Below are positions 13,761-25,000 of a stretch of 64,000 nucleotides of DNA, one piece after another. This stretch comes from Annulohypoxylon bovei var. microspora (taxonomy: Eukaryota; Ascomycota; Sordariomycetes; Xylariales; Hypoxylaceae). Positions within the stretch are counted from its first letter, which is position 1, and the number at the start of each line of letters is the position of its first letter. Position numbers and translations under genes: made by a program. The notes below the pieces were generated by a model that did no database searches, was not told the DNA's origin, and saw nothing but the letters and a program-made list of their open reading frames with translations. The stretch is from positions 1-64,000 of the forward strand of contig MU405383.1 in assembly GCA_022836615.1 (NCBI GenBank). Reading direction: 5' to 3'.

Positions 13761-14040
13761 ATGATTTTCACGATATTAAATTAGGTAGGTAATTCGAAGA
13801 ATGATTTTTACGATATTAAGCAATTGAAATCATTTAAGTCCGAAAAATGATTTTTACGATATTAAGTAGGTAAAATAAAAAATGATTTTCACGATATTAG
13901 GTAAAATGAATTATTTTTATTAAAATCATTTAAATTCGAAAAATAATTTTTATGATATTAGGTAATTAAAATTATTTAAATCCGAGAAATGATTTTCATA
14001 ATATTAAGTAGGTAATTCGAGGAATAATTTTCACGATATT
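13761..14040 (+). repeat. Seven dispersed copies of an 18-base unit
   Basis: Variants of ATGATTTTCACGATATTA begin near 13761, 13801, 13847, 13882, 13943, 13988 and 14023. They are 35-61 bases apart, with GGTAATT/GAAATCATTTAA spacers. Differences between copies are mostly C/T or G/A. Spacers are irregular and unit matches imperfect, which excludes CRISPR. It looks like a decayed minisatellite or subterminal repeats of a transposon. Confidence 0.6.
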
Positions 14041-17000
14041 TTAAAAATAATTTAAAAATAATTGTTTTAAAATACAAAGGTTTTTTAAAAAAGAATGATT
14101 TTAAAGAAATTATAAAAATGAAGGTAATTTTTAAAATGATTTCAACGTTTAAAAATAATTTTTAAAGGTGATTAATTACACGGATATATTTTTTTATTAA
14201 ATTTGTATAATAAAGTACTTAAATCGCAACGAAATATTTTATTATAAAAAATAATTATTTAATAAAAATAATTCCCAAAACACCCCTTTTCCCGTTACGG
14301 TATTAATAATATATTTTTTTAAAATGTTTAAAGTAATTATTATATTATTATAATAATAATTTATATATTCCGTATTTTTTAATAATATATTTATTTATTA
14401 TTAAATATATACGTTATTGTTTTTATAATTTATAATTAAATAATTAAATGTGTATTATTTATTTATAATAATTATAATTATTAATTATTTAATGGTGGGA
14501 TGGTTTTATTATTAATAATAAAATGTAATTACGTTTAAAATAAATTAAAATTTTTTGTTTTTAAATTTTTTTAATATAATATTTTAAGATTTTATAAAAT
14601 ATTAATTATTTAAATTTATGCGGTTAAAGTTTTTGGTGTTTATTATTATACGGTTTTTAAGTTTTTTTTTATTTAATATATTTTTTTATACGACGAAAAT
14701 AAGGTATAAAAAAGGGATAAATCCCGTGGTTTTATATATGCGTTTTTTTCGGAGTAATTTTTCGATTATTTTTTTAATGAATTTTTTATTGCGTGTGTTA
14801 ATGTTATACGGGTGGTATTTCTTTAAGATTATGTTTTTTTATTTTAATTTAAATAAAAATTATAATAATTTATTAAAAAAAACGTTAACGTATTTTTTAT
14901 TTTAAAAAATATTTTTGAATTTTAAGATAATTTTTATGAACTTTTTGTGGATTTTTAATTATTAAAGGTTATTATAAATAATTATTTTATTATTATGTTT
15001 TTTATTAAAATTAATTATTAAGGTAATAAAATTTAATAAAAACCCGAAAAGTTGGTTTTTCGCATCGTTTTCCTTGTGTAACGGTTTGCGTAAAACGAAA
15101 GTTAAAGTTTATTCGTTTTAAATATACATGTTTTTAATTTTTATTTTTATAGGTACGAAGTGACCGAAAATTATATATAAATCCAATTATACGGGTTTAT
15201 CGGAATTATTATATATAATAATATAATTTATATAATTATTAATTATAAATGTGTAATATATTATTAAATTAATTAAAGGTTTAAAAAATATGTTTTATTT
15301 AAAAGAAATTAAATGTATAATATCGATGTATTAAATATAATGTAAAAATATAATGGTTATGATTATTATTATAATTTTTATACGATATTATTATTTTTAA
15401 TTAAAAGTAATTAATATAAGTATTATTATTTAACATGATTAAATTATAATAACTTTTCGTGATATAATAATATTTATATATTTTACGTTTAATATATCGG
15501 TGCTTATAAATATATATGTTAAGAATTTTTTTAAAAATATCATTTCGCGGACGAACGACGCGACGATTAATTTAAAATTTTAAATTCTTTTAAAATAAAA
15601 ACGTAAAATCATGTATTTAATTATAATTAGTTTTTTTTTTATAATACCTTTAATAAACATCGGTATTATTCGACGACGGATTTCGTTATAAAAGTAATGT
15701 TATAAAATTTAATTTTTATTTGCAAATATTTATATATATCCGGTGTTATTATATATATTTTTTTCGTGTTTTATAATTAAATTTATTATAAAGAAAAATT
15801 TAATATATAATTTAATTTTATATGTAAATTTTATTTTAATGTTAAAATTTAAATTAATATTTAAAAAAATTATTAATAATTTTAATTATATTATAATTAT
15901 TATAAACTTATATAATTATATATGGTTAAAAATTAAAATAAAGTTTTTTTTATTTACGATAAATAATATGTTTATTTAATCGTTTATATGGTGTAATTTT
16001 ATTATAATTAAGTTTATTAAAATTACGATGTGAGCTTATTTTTTATTATTAAAAATTATGTTTAATATAAATGTTAATATTATAAAAATGTGTTCGGTTA
16101 TTATATTATAAATTAATTTTTATGTGGCATTAATTGTTAATTAATGTTCGTTATTAAAACTTTTACGATGTTTTATTCGTATATATTTAAATAATTTATT
16201 TCGGTTTACGAATTTTATTATATATATGTGGTATTTGTGTAAGTTTATTTATTTAAATATTATATTAAAATTTGTCGCGTCGTGTTAATCGTTATTAAAT
16301 TTAAAAGGTTTAAAATTTTTTAATATAAAATCATAAAATAAAATGGAATTTTAAGGTTATTAATTTAATAAATCTTAAGTTATAAAGATTTGATTTTATG
16401 GGTTAATTTTTGTGAATTAATAATTTTAATTAATGTATTATTTTTATGTATTATAAAGTTAAGCTTTGAAATGGAAATTAAAATTAAAGTTTTAATATTA
16501 TAATTTAATATATAATTATTTATTTATTATATATGCTTTTTATGGTTAATAAAGTTGTTTTTAATTTCGATTTTAATTTAATTTTTAATTTTAATTTTAT
16601 TTACGTTATAATTATTTTTATAATTAATTATATTATATTTATAAATAATAATTAATGTTTTGGTTTTATAAATGTAATTAAAGTTAATTTTATATAATTT
16701 GTGGTTTATTTTAATTATTTTATACGGGTTATTAATAAAATTATTAATTATTATAATAATATTAATTATTATAATTAAAATTATTATTATTATTATTATA
16801 ATTATTATTATAATTATTAAAATAATTATTATAATTATTAAAATAATTATTATTATTAAAATAATTATTATTATTTAATTAAAACGTTCGTTAATATAAT
16901 GTGTTATAAAAGCGTGCGAAATTATAACCTTAATATTTATAATTTTATTATGATTAATTATATAAACGGTGTTAATAAATGTTAAAGAAAATTTATTTAT

Positions 17001-17699
17001 TATAATATAATTATATAAGGGTAAAAAGAATGTTAAAGGTTAAAAATAAAGTTATTATTTTAATTTTTAATATATTTTTTCGGTCGTTTATTTTAATTAT
17101 AAAATCGCTTAAAGTGGTTAATTTCGTTAATTTATATAATTAAGTTTATATTTTAAAATTAAATGTTTAAAAAGCGTATATAAATTAACTTTTTAATGGG
17201 AAATCGTAAGTTTTTACGTTGCGAATAATTTTTTAAATAAACGGTTGAAATTTTTGTTTATTTTATAAATTTTAAAAAATAAATAATTTGTTTTTAAAGT
17301 TTTTAAAAACTTTGTTATTTTTTTTTTTAAATTTATAAATAAGTTTTTTGCAAATGGTATTAAAAGGTTCCATTAATATCGTTTATTTTTTTTTTATTAT
17401 ATGTTTTTTTATAAATTATAATAAAGTTATATTTTATAAATATATTTATTAAATTATTTTTATTTTCGTTTCATTTTAAATTTAAATAAAATTTATAAAA
17501 CGGTTTATAAAAACGTAAACGTTAATAAATATATAATATTTACCATTAAATACCATTTTTAAATTATAAAAGTTTTTATAATAAAGGTTAAAATATTTTA
17601 TATATTCAGGTAATAAATTATTTAAATTATTATTAATGGTTTATTAATTAACGTTATAAAATATAAAAGCGTGAACGATTAAATTTACCGTAATGTTTA

Positions 17700-17925
17700 T
17701 TATTAACGGGCCCGTAAAATTTGGTGGTATTAATAATAATGGCGAAAATGCCGGTAATTATAAAGGTACCGATGGTTACGGGGGTATTAATGGTGTTAAT
17801 CTTAATGGTGGTAAATTAAGTAATGGTAAATTAAACGGAACGGGGTTAAACGGGAATTTAAATTAATATAAAATAAGTTAATGTAGGGTAAACGGGCGTG
17901 GGGTAAACGGGGTAAACGAAGTAAC
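17700..17925. other. Less AT-rich patch inside the isochore
   Basis: Short patch with GGT/GGC-containing words (for example GGTGGTATTAATAATAATGG). One plus-strand frame would read as Gly/Asn-rich, but no start, stop context or homolog was recognised. It may be a fragment of a Gly-rich gene or a transposon region with little CpA to mutate. Confidence 0.3.
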
Positions 17926-19119
17926 TTATAACCCGCTTAATGGATATTAATTTAAAAATTACATTAACGTTATAAGTTTTAATTAATTTTATATAAAATC
18001 TTATGATTTATTTTTAATGTTTAAAATATAATTAATTTTAATTAAATATTCCGTGTTAAATTTTATTAATTTTATTAATTAACGTTATATAAATTTTATA
18101 TATATCGTAAATTTAATTAAAAAATAAATAAACTTAATTAAAATAATATTAATATTTAATAAAACGGGTTTATATTTTAATAATATAAAGTTATAATCCG
18201 ATAATATAACGTCGTGGTTCGATTATATTAAATTATATTTTATTAATATTAAGTTAATTATATTTAAAACACGGATTAATTAAATAAAAATATATATTAT
18301 TATTTAAAACGATAATTAAGTTTCGTTAAAAAATTTAAAATTTAAATAAAAGAAAAATTATAATAATAAGCTTATAAAAAAACGAAATAATAAATTTAAT
18401 AAAATAAAAAATATATTATAAAATGATAGGTTTTATTTAATTATTTTTAAAATTAAATCATATAATATTTATTTTATTATAATTTATTCGTTTTAATTTA
18501 AAAAAAATAAAAAAAAGATTAAAAATAAAAAAAGCTTTTAATTAAAGCGTTAAAATATTATTAAATCGTTATTTTTTTTTTAATATATTAATATATACCT
18601 TAAAATAAAATTTAATAATTTAACACGTATAAAGCGAAATAAAATTAATAAAAATAATTTCTTATTATTAAATAATAAATTAATAATTAATAATAAGTTA
18701 TTTTATTAATTTAAAATTATTTTTATTTTTATTTTTAAGGTTTAATAAAAGTTTATTCATTTTTTTTATTAAATATAAATAAAGTTTTAAAAAGCGCGTT
18801 TTAATTTTATTTATTTAATAAAATAAATAATGTTATATATATTTAAAAAAAAATTTAAATTAACATTTAATTCGATAATTATAATAACCATTATTAAATT
18901 AAATAAAAAATAAATTATAATAAAATTATAATCGTTAATTTTAATAAAAACATATAAATATTTTAACATAATAAATTAAATAAAAAATTTCGTATATATT
19001 TTTATATTTATTATAACGTATATTTAAAATTAATTTAATAATTAAAATAAATTTAATAAATTATACGGCGGGCATATAATATAATTAATTAATTAATAAT
19101 AAATAATTTAAATGGTTAT

Positions 19120-19153
19120 TAAAAAAAAAAAAAAAAAAAAAAATTTTTTTTTT
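19120..19153. repeat. Poly-A run followed by poly-T run
   Basis: About 22 A residues run directly into a T tract, forming a simple A/T hairpin. Confidence 0.8.
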
Positions 19154-19290
19154 TAATAAATTTTCATTAATAACGCATATTTAACATTTAATAATATATA
19201 ATTAATATTTAATGCGAAAAATTTAACTTTATAAATTTAAATTAATTTAACGAAATAATTTTTTTATTAAATAAAAAAAATATTATTAAT

Positions 19291-19413
19291 ATTATAATAT
19301 TATATTTTATATTTTATAAATGTTTATATATTTTAAATTTATTATACTTTTATAATATATATTAAATATATATTAAAGATATATATGTAAAAACAATGAG
19401 GTATATTATATAA
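19291..19413. repeat. Copy B of the direct repeat
   Basis: Matches 10330-10450 in the same orientation, including the words AAATGTTTATATATTTTAAA and AAAGATATATAT. Where copy A has CCGCAC this copy has TTATAT, the outcome expected of C-to-T and G-to-A mutation. Confidence 0.6.
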
Positions 19414-19849
19414 TAATTTTATAATTTTTACTTTTTATTAATTTTTTTTATTTTTAATTAATTATAAGTTCTTTTTAAGAATATTAAATATGCCGTTTAC
19501 ATTTTCCGGTTATTCGTAAATAATATTAAAATTAATATTAATTTTAATAAAACGGTTAAAAAAAATATTAAATGTAATTATATTATATATTAATATAATA
19601 CGACGCCACGAAAAAGCTCGAAAAATTTATAACCCATGTATATAATAAAAAAACTTTTATTTTTTACGGTTAAACACGTTTTTATCGGAGAAAGTTTATT
19701 AAAAAAAAAACTTATTTATTATAAAGTTTTTATTAAATTAAACGGTTATTTACTTTAATTAATTATTTAATTTAATTATTTAAATTAAATTAAATTTCTT
19801 ACGATATTAATAAATTAAATTAAATTTTTCAATTTATTTAAATGAATAT

Positions 19850-20008
19850 TCATATTATAAGGTTTATAAAACCCATATATATACCCATTTTGGCCCTGAC
19901 TTGGTGGTTTTACCCCCTTTTCAACCTTGGATCTCCCAGCCTTTTTGTACCTGTTATAAAGCCGCATAATGGCCTAAGCTTTCGTGTTGCGACGACATGG
20001 TTGACGAG
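19850..20008. other. Normal-composition flank of the isochore
   Basis: Composition returns to normal here. A 60-codon plus-strand frame (19842-20024) crosses the MITE boundary and is not believed to be a gene. No family was recognised. Confidence 0.4.
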
Positions 20009-20696
20009 CAGTAACTTTAAGTAAACAACCCAGATTTTCCGAACGAACACACCCCATCCACTTTTTTCAAGCATCTTATTGGTCCATACTCACCAACCTG
20101 ATCAATCTCACCTACATCGCACTAAAGGTACTTTCTCACACATACAAATCGCCATACAAATCTAAGTATCACCAATGCCAATTGAATTAAACGTACGTAT
20201 TTGACCATATCGCACCCAAAAATAATATTGAACAAGATGCACGAGGCTCATTCGAAAGCGCTTCAAAGGCGCTATTTAATGAATTTATTTTCAATATTTA
20301 AAGTTGCGATTTGAAGATGTTGCGCAAGTTGAAAGATTAATAAGGTGTTAGAATGAGGGTGGTCACGTGATACCCCCAGTTGTACACTGCCCCACATATA
20401 CCTACCCTTACTTTTCAACTTACTTATTCAGCATTATTATTATGGCTTTATTTATTAGAAAAAAAAATTTCATATAAAGCTTTTCAAGCGCTTTCAAATG
20501 AATATACTCCATTATCGATAAAGTTAATTGAAAAGGGCGATTAATTGATTAAAAGTGTGGGTGTATAAGTGTATATGGATGAGTTTTATGGGAGAATAAG
20601 TATTAGTGGTTCTGACCAATAAGCTTACCGAAAACAGTAAAAAGTGGATGGGGTGTGTTCGTTCGGAAAATCTGGGTTGTTTACTTAAAGTTACTG
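20009..20696. mobile_element. Non-RIPed MITE with about 58-base terminal inverted repeats
   Basis: CAGTAACTTTAAGTAAACAA begins the left end at 20009. The exact reverse complement of the first 58 bases or so ends at 20696 (TTACTG). The outer repeats look identical; inner sequence also pairs loosely (TTATTGGTC against GACCAATAA). The 688-base element has no coding frame, so it would need a transposase from elsewhere. Flanks read GAG on the left and AGA on the right, so no convincing target-site duplication was found. The lack of C-to-T decay beside the RIPed block suggests recent arrival. Confidence 0.8.
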
Positions 20697-20799
20697 AGAT
20701 ATCGCCAAATAAATCGTTTTATATCTTATTTGATTTGATTTGATTTAAAGCAAATAATAGCCTTGGATTTCGTTTGTTTGACTTGGTGGAAGCCCTGAC

Positions 20800-21040
20800 C
20801 CATCAGGCTTTGCGCGGATTTCATCTACGATAGAAGAAAGAATTCCACGGTTACTCTTCCTGAAGGTCGGCTGGTACGGATCCGAAACGTCAAAGTAGAA
20901 TGCCGTGTCTTGTGTCTTCAGCAATGATAGCAATCCACCACCAATTAGGGTCTTGCCGTCGTGGGAGGGCCCAAGCTGATGGGGGCTATTGCCACTGGAA
21001 GGAACATCAGTCACCCAAAGAAGGGTCCCAAAGGTGTCCT
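20800..21040 (-). pseudogene. 5' fragment of the split beta-propeller gene
   Basis: Read on the minus strand, a frame enters from an intron-like TTTTAG near 21042. It carries VTDVPSSGNSPHQLG, DGKTLIGGGLLSLLKTQDTA and FDVSDPYQPTF, then SSIVDEIRAKPDG. After that, homology to the propeller family as I remember it stops, leaving an unrelated tail that ends in the frame near 20745 next to the MITE. Same strand, order and motif style as the 8555-9268 fragment suggest one ancestral gene split by about 11.5 kb of transposon DNA. The middle of the protein was not found. Confidence 0.5.
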
Positions 21041-22046
21041 ACTAAAAGTTAGACGTCAACTTCTTTGAAAGCTACCTGGTAATATGTATCAACTCACATC
21101 GTCAAGATTGTAAGTACCTAGCTAGGAAGTCTATATGGTATTAGTAGGTAGGCTCAAAGCTCATAACCATTGCAAAGGTCTATAAATGCCAAGATCCCCT
21201 TCTTCCATCTAAACCATTACATATACTTACTAGAGGCTCTCGTTATGAACGAGGTACTCACATGTTACCCATCATCCCACGATATGTTGTTGATCCAAAT
21301 TTCACTTAAATGTTGTCATCGCTTAGCTGAATAGCATCATAGAGGTCTCGATCGTGATCTTATTTCAGCATAAACTGTTGAAGTCTAGTGTTATTGGACG
21401 AGATGATATCAATGAAGTAATCTCCTATTTCGTACCATTTCAAGGCTTGGGTACAGCAATAGTTTACACAAACCTTGAAGTCCACGAACATGGATAGGTA
21501 TATGTTAGTCCAGGCTAAAGACTGCACGAACCAACATCGTGGTTCCTGGTAAGGCCCTAATTCATTTTGGGCTAAGCTAATATTCTTAATAGTTTGGACA
21601 TAACTGCCGGGCTGACAGGACCCTGAGGCTAGCATGGAGATAGTTCTTTATACGCCATAGTGGGGCAATATGGGGATATACAATCGTTGCAAACAACTTA
21701 CAATGACTTTGATTATTTTCTCACTTGGTATTCATTAAATGGTTTATATATATATGACTGTTAAAACAATATTAAATAATTGCTATGTTTTAAAGGCGTT
21801 ATATTATACTAGTCCCGTTAGAATCGGAGGCTTTGACATAACTGAACTGTCATTCATTTACTAAGAACGTACATATTTCCAACAATATCTTTGATACAGC
21901 ACCAGCATGTTTATTGATTCACCGGGTTAGGATTTAGGAGAAAACATAGTTACCGAACTAAATAGCCATCAAGCTTATTCTTGTTATGTATGATACAACA
22001 AGTCCTCCGTTTCCTCATAATCTTACATGTTTAGCCCCGATTAGTC
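21041..22046. other. Intergenic, with one doubtful 91-codon frame
   Basis: A minus-strand frame at 21360-21635 begins with ATG and encodes 91 residues with several Cys and Trp. No family or signal peptide was recognised, and there are no clear splice neighbours, so it is treated as chance or a remnant. The rest is featureless apart from CCTA-type motifs near 21120-21150. Confidence 0.4.
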
Positions 22047-25000
22047 TTAACAGTCATCACACTTAGACGGCAAGAAGTTCGTTAAAGGCTGACACGATTC
22101 CGGAATAAGATTGAACTGTTTTAAAGATTAGTCAACATCTAATGGTAAGGAAAAACGCATTGGAGTACCGCTTAAAAATGAGTCTCACTAGAGGAAGTAA
22201 TTGACTTACATCATTCTTGTAAAAAGACCACCGGCGGTTGGGGTCAACACCGAAAATTGTTCTGTAATTAAAGCGAGTAAGTCGACCGTCATATAGTAAG
22301 TACGAGTAGAGTAAACTTGTAACGTACGGTCCCTCAAGTTGAGCGAAAAGTTCGGCACCGCAAACTGCGCCGTAACATACGGAGCCTTGGGTGTCACTTG
22401 TGCCAATACCGGCACTGCCATAAAGAGTAGCGTATCTAGTACCACATAAATTAGTAAGCTTCAACAAAAGAAAGTAGACTGACGCTCCTTGAATTGAAAT
22501 AGCGTAAAGAATGCGACTTACGTGGCGAGTTGAAGTGAAATAGCCGTGTCTTGAACTTTATACTTCGGATTCCACCGAATTCCAAAGTCCACGAGCGGAG
22601 TTCTGCGTATCCGTTAACTACCTACTCTACGCCGCCGATATTCGCCAAAGAAAGGTCAAAATGAATGGCGGATTTGATTGCTTACATCTTCAATGTCAAA
22701 TCACCTTCGACTCCAATATCTGCGCTGAACCCCTTTTTATCGTCTTCAATTTCGGCGCCAGGCTGATCGTCCATCTTCGATGTTGGGGTCAAGCCTGAAA
22801 GTACATCGTTGTTAGGGTTAGGGTATCTCTGTGTGTAGTCCCATTCAGATACTTCTAGGTTGTAGTGGGCTTGGCTGTTGATAGGCATGTCAGAGTAAAT
22901 ACCAAATAGCTATATTCAACGGAATGAAGTCCTCTTCTTTCCGGAAATTGAGATAGGGAAATTCTTACGTGTGCACAGTGAATATTCCAGTAAGTTCCTA
23001 TTGAAATATTGTCAGTAATTTTAATATCGGAGAGTCGACAAGAATGAAGAAAGGACATGAAATTTACTCCTGTGATCCTGAGATTGGGTCCGATGGTGAC
23101 GATACCGGGTACCTGGAAAGAGCCCGCAAAATTTGGTAACCCAAAAAGTTCAACTCTCCCAGTAGAAAATCGCATCTGTCCTTGTGCCTCCATGTGAAGA
23201 CCGGTCTGTATAGATCCCTTGTTCCGGACGAGTACATGGGATTGTTTGAAGGAGGTGAGATCATTCAATCGGCCCTTTATGAGAAAACACCAAATTAATC
23301 CAGCTCAAGATTATTGGGGGCATCAAATACTATAACTTACAATGAGTGTCAGCTGGGCAGATGTCTGAATATCCACATGAAGGTCTGCCCAAACCGTGAG
23401 ATACGCGGTATACGGAAGGCCGAGGAGCGTACACTGCAAATTCTCATTAAAAAGGTAGAACGGGATCTGGTTGGTGATGTGGTGAGTCCCGAGATTAACT
23501 TCTTGATCAAACTGCTTCTCATTCAAGGCCTCCATAAATTTCATCCAGTCTTCTTCGCTCGGATCAGTCCACCGCTTGTGGAATTCGTGCAAGAGATGAT
23601 CAGGGGTTTCCCGTTTCCCCTCGCGATACATGTGATTGGCGTATCGCTTCCATGAGCCGCCGTGCTTGCGTTCAACTTCCAATTCGATATCGCGCTTATG
23701 TTTTGATTTTAAGGGGTCGCTACCGGGTGCATTATCCACGAACGCTTTCCAGTATCCCGGGTCTTCGGAGTAGTCTATGCGTATCTGGACGTCTGAGCTG
23801 TCCCGCCCGTGAAGTATCGAGAAGTCATAGTCAAAGGTGAAATCGTAGATCGTCGGTGTACGCTGGAGATTGCTCTCTCGTTTGATGAGTCGTCTGGCGA
23901 GGGTACGAGATACGTTCTGGTCAGCCGCCGGCTCCATGCTCACAGCCATAGCGTAACGGCCGATACCACAGTGGGGTGGCATCTCGATGACAGTTTCGGG
24001 TACACCTCCCAGGAATAATGTGTGGCAGTTGCTATCATCCGAGTCATCAGTACATACAGCCCGCACAGTGACCCTAGAATCCTCTGTCATTGAGGAGCGG
24101 TCGGGGCAGTCGTATAGTTCCCAGTGTGAGCCGTCACGCTTATCCAGCGATGCCAAATCCTTTTGGGGGCCTGTCATGATAACCCAGCCAAACCCATTCT
24201 CGTTTGGATCTTCGTTCGCATTTACATCGGACTCAACATCGAGTTGGAAATCCTGGGTATCAGAATCTGGCACCTAGTTAGGTAGATTTTGGGGTTAGTA
24301 TTTACCGAGGTACCTACCCACGGTACCTCTTGATCCTTCTAAAGTAAGGGAAAGTTAGAAGTTTCGCTACTCACAGTATCAACAAAAAGCCAGGCCAGAG
24401 GCACTGGTGATGTCTTCTTATATATGACTTGATCTCCGACCGGACAGCATAAGGCACGCTCGTATGGCATTATATAGTATGGAAGTCCATACCAAGGGGT
24501 CACGGGGGTTGAGTCGTAGTACTGATGCATGCAGTCGGACCCACCTCCCTCCTTCGACACGCCTAGGTTGATCATATTAGGGCAGTTTTTAGCATTTAAA
24601 CACTGCACAGAATCTGGCCCATCCTCAGATGGACCCTGCCATTTGCATTGCGATGCATCATACTCCTTATCACAGCACCAAGGTCGCCAAGTGCCGGGAG
24701 CACAGGTGTCCTGCGAAAAGGTGACATACTTGCGACCAACTGAATCACAGATGTCATCACTGGGATCTACTTCAGGGAAGTGATTTGGGTCGCCATTACC
24801 AATGCAAATTCCAGTAAGCATCCCACAGGCCTGGTTGGCGTTCTCATCGGCATCGCAACAGTACTGCGCAGTCCCACTAGAGCATTTCTTGTCGCCCTGG
24901 TTATCCTCGACGTACCATTGGCTTTGGACAAGGAGAATCTGATCGCTCGAACAGGTATCCACACAAGGCGCCGACGTGACACCTTCCCAAGACTGGAAAG

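Larger units (their letters stand above)
10451..19290. repeat. AT-rich isochore body with hairpins and microsatellites
   Basis: About 8.8 kb of extremely AT-rich DNA with no usable frames. The open stretches near 14618-14905 and 15743-15979 are low-complexity AT translations (Phe, Ile, Leu, Lys, Asn) and not credible genes. It contains a hairpin pair (13051-13304), AAAT-type microsatellites (13451-13562), a dispersed 18-base repeat (13761-14040), ATT-type arrays (about 16735-16880) and a less AT-rich patch (17700-17925). It is read as RIP-decayed transposon remains. Confidence 0.75.

Noticed and set aside
13761..14040. CRISPR-like array
   Set aside because: Units vary, spacers are uneven (about 17-43 bases) and related to each other, and this is eukaryotic DNA.
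14618..14905. 95-codon frame rich in Phe and Leu, resembling a membrane protein
   Set aside because: Composition alone (TTT/TTA codons) makes any frame look hydrophobic; no gene context.
1..20000. Mitochondrial DNA inserted in the nucleus
   Set aside because: AT content is similar, but no mitochondrial protein, tRNA or rRNA gene was recognised, and CpG-containing words with TpA excess fit RIP better.
22206..22445. Alternative frame through the chitinase tail exon (AVPNFSLNLRD type)
   Set aside because: The frame continuing from the previous exon (TYATLYGSAG ... AELFAQLEGP) matches the tail pattern of killer-toxin-like chitinases and keeps total length divisible by three.
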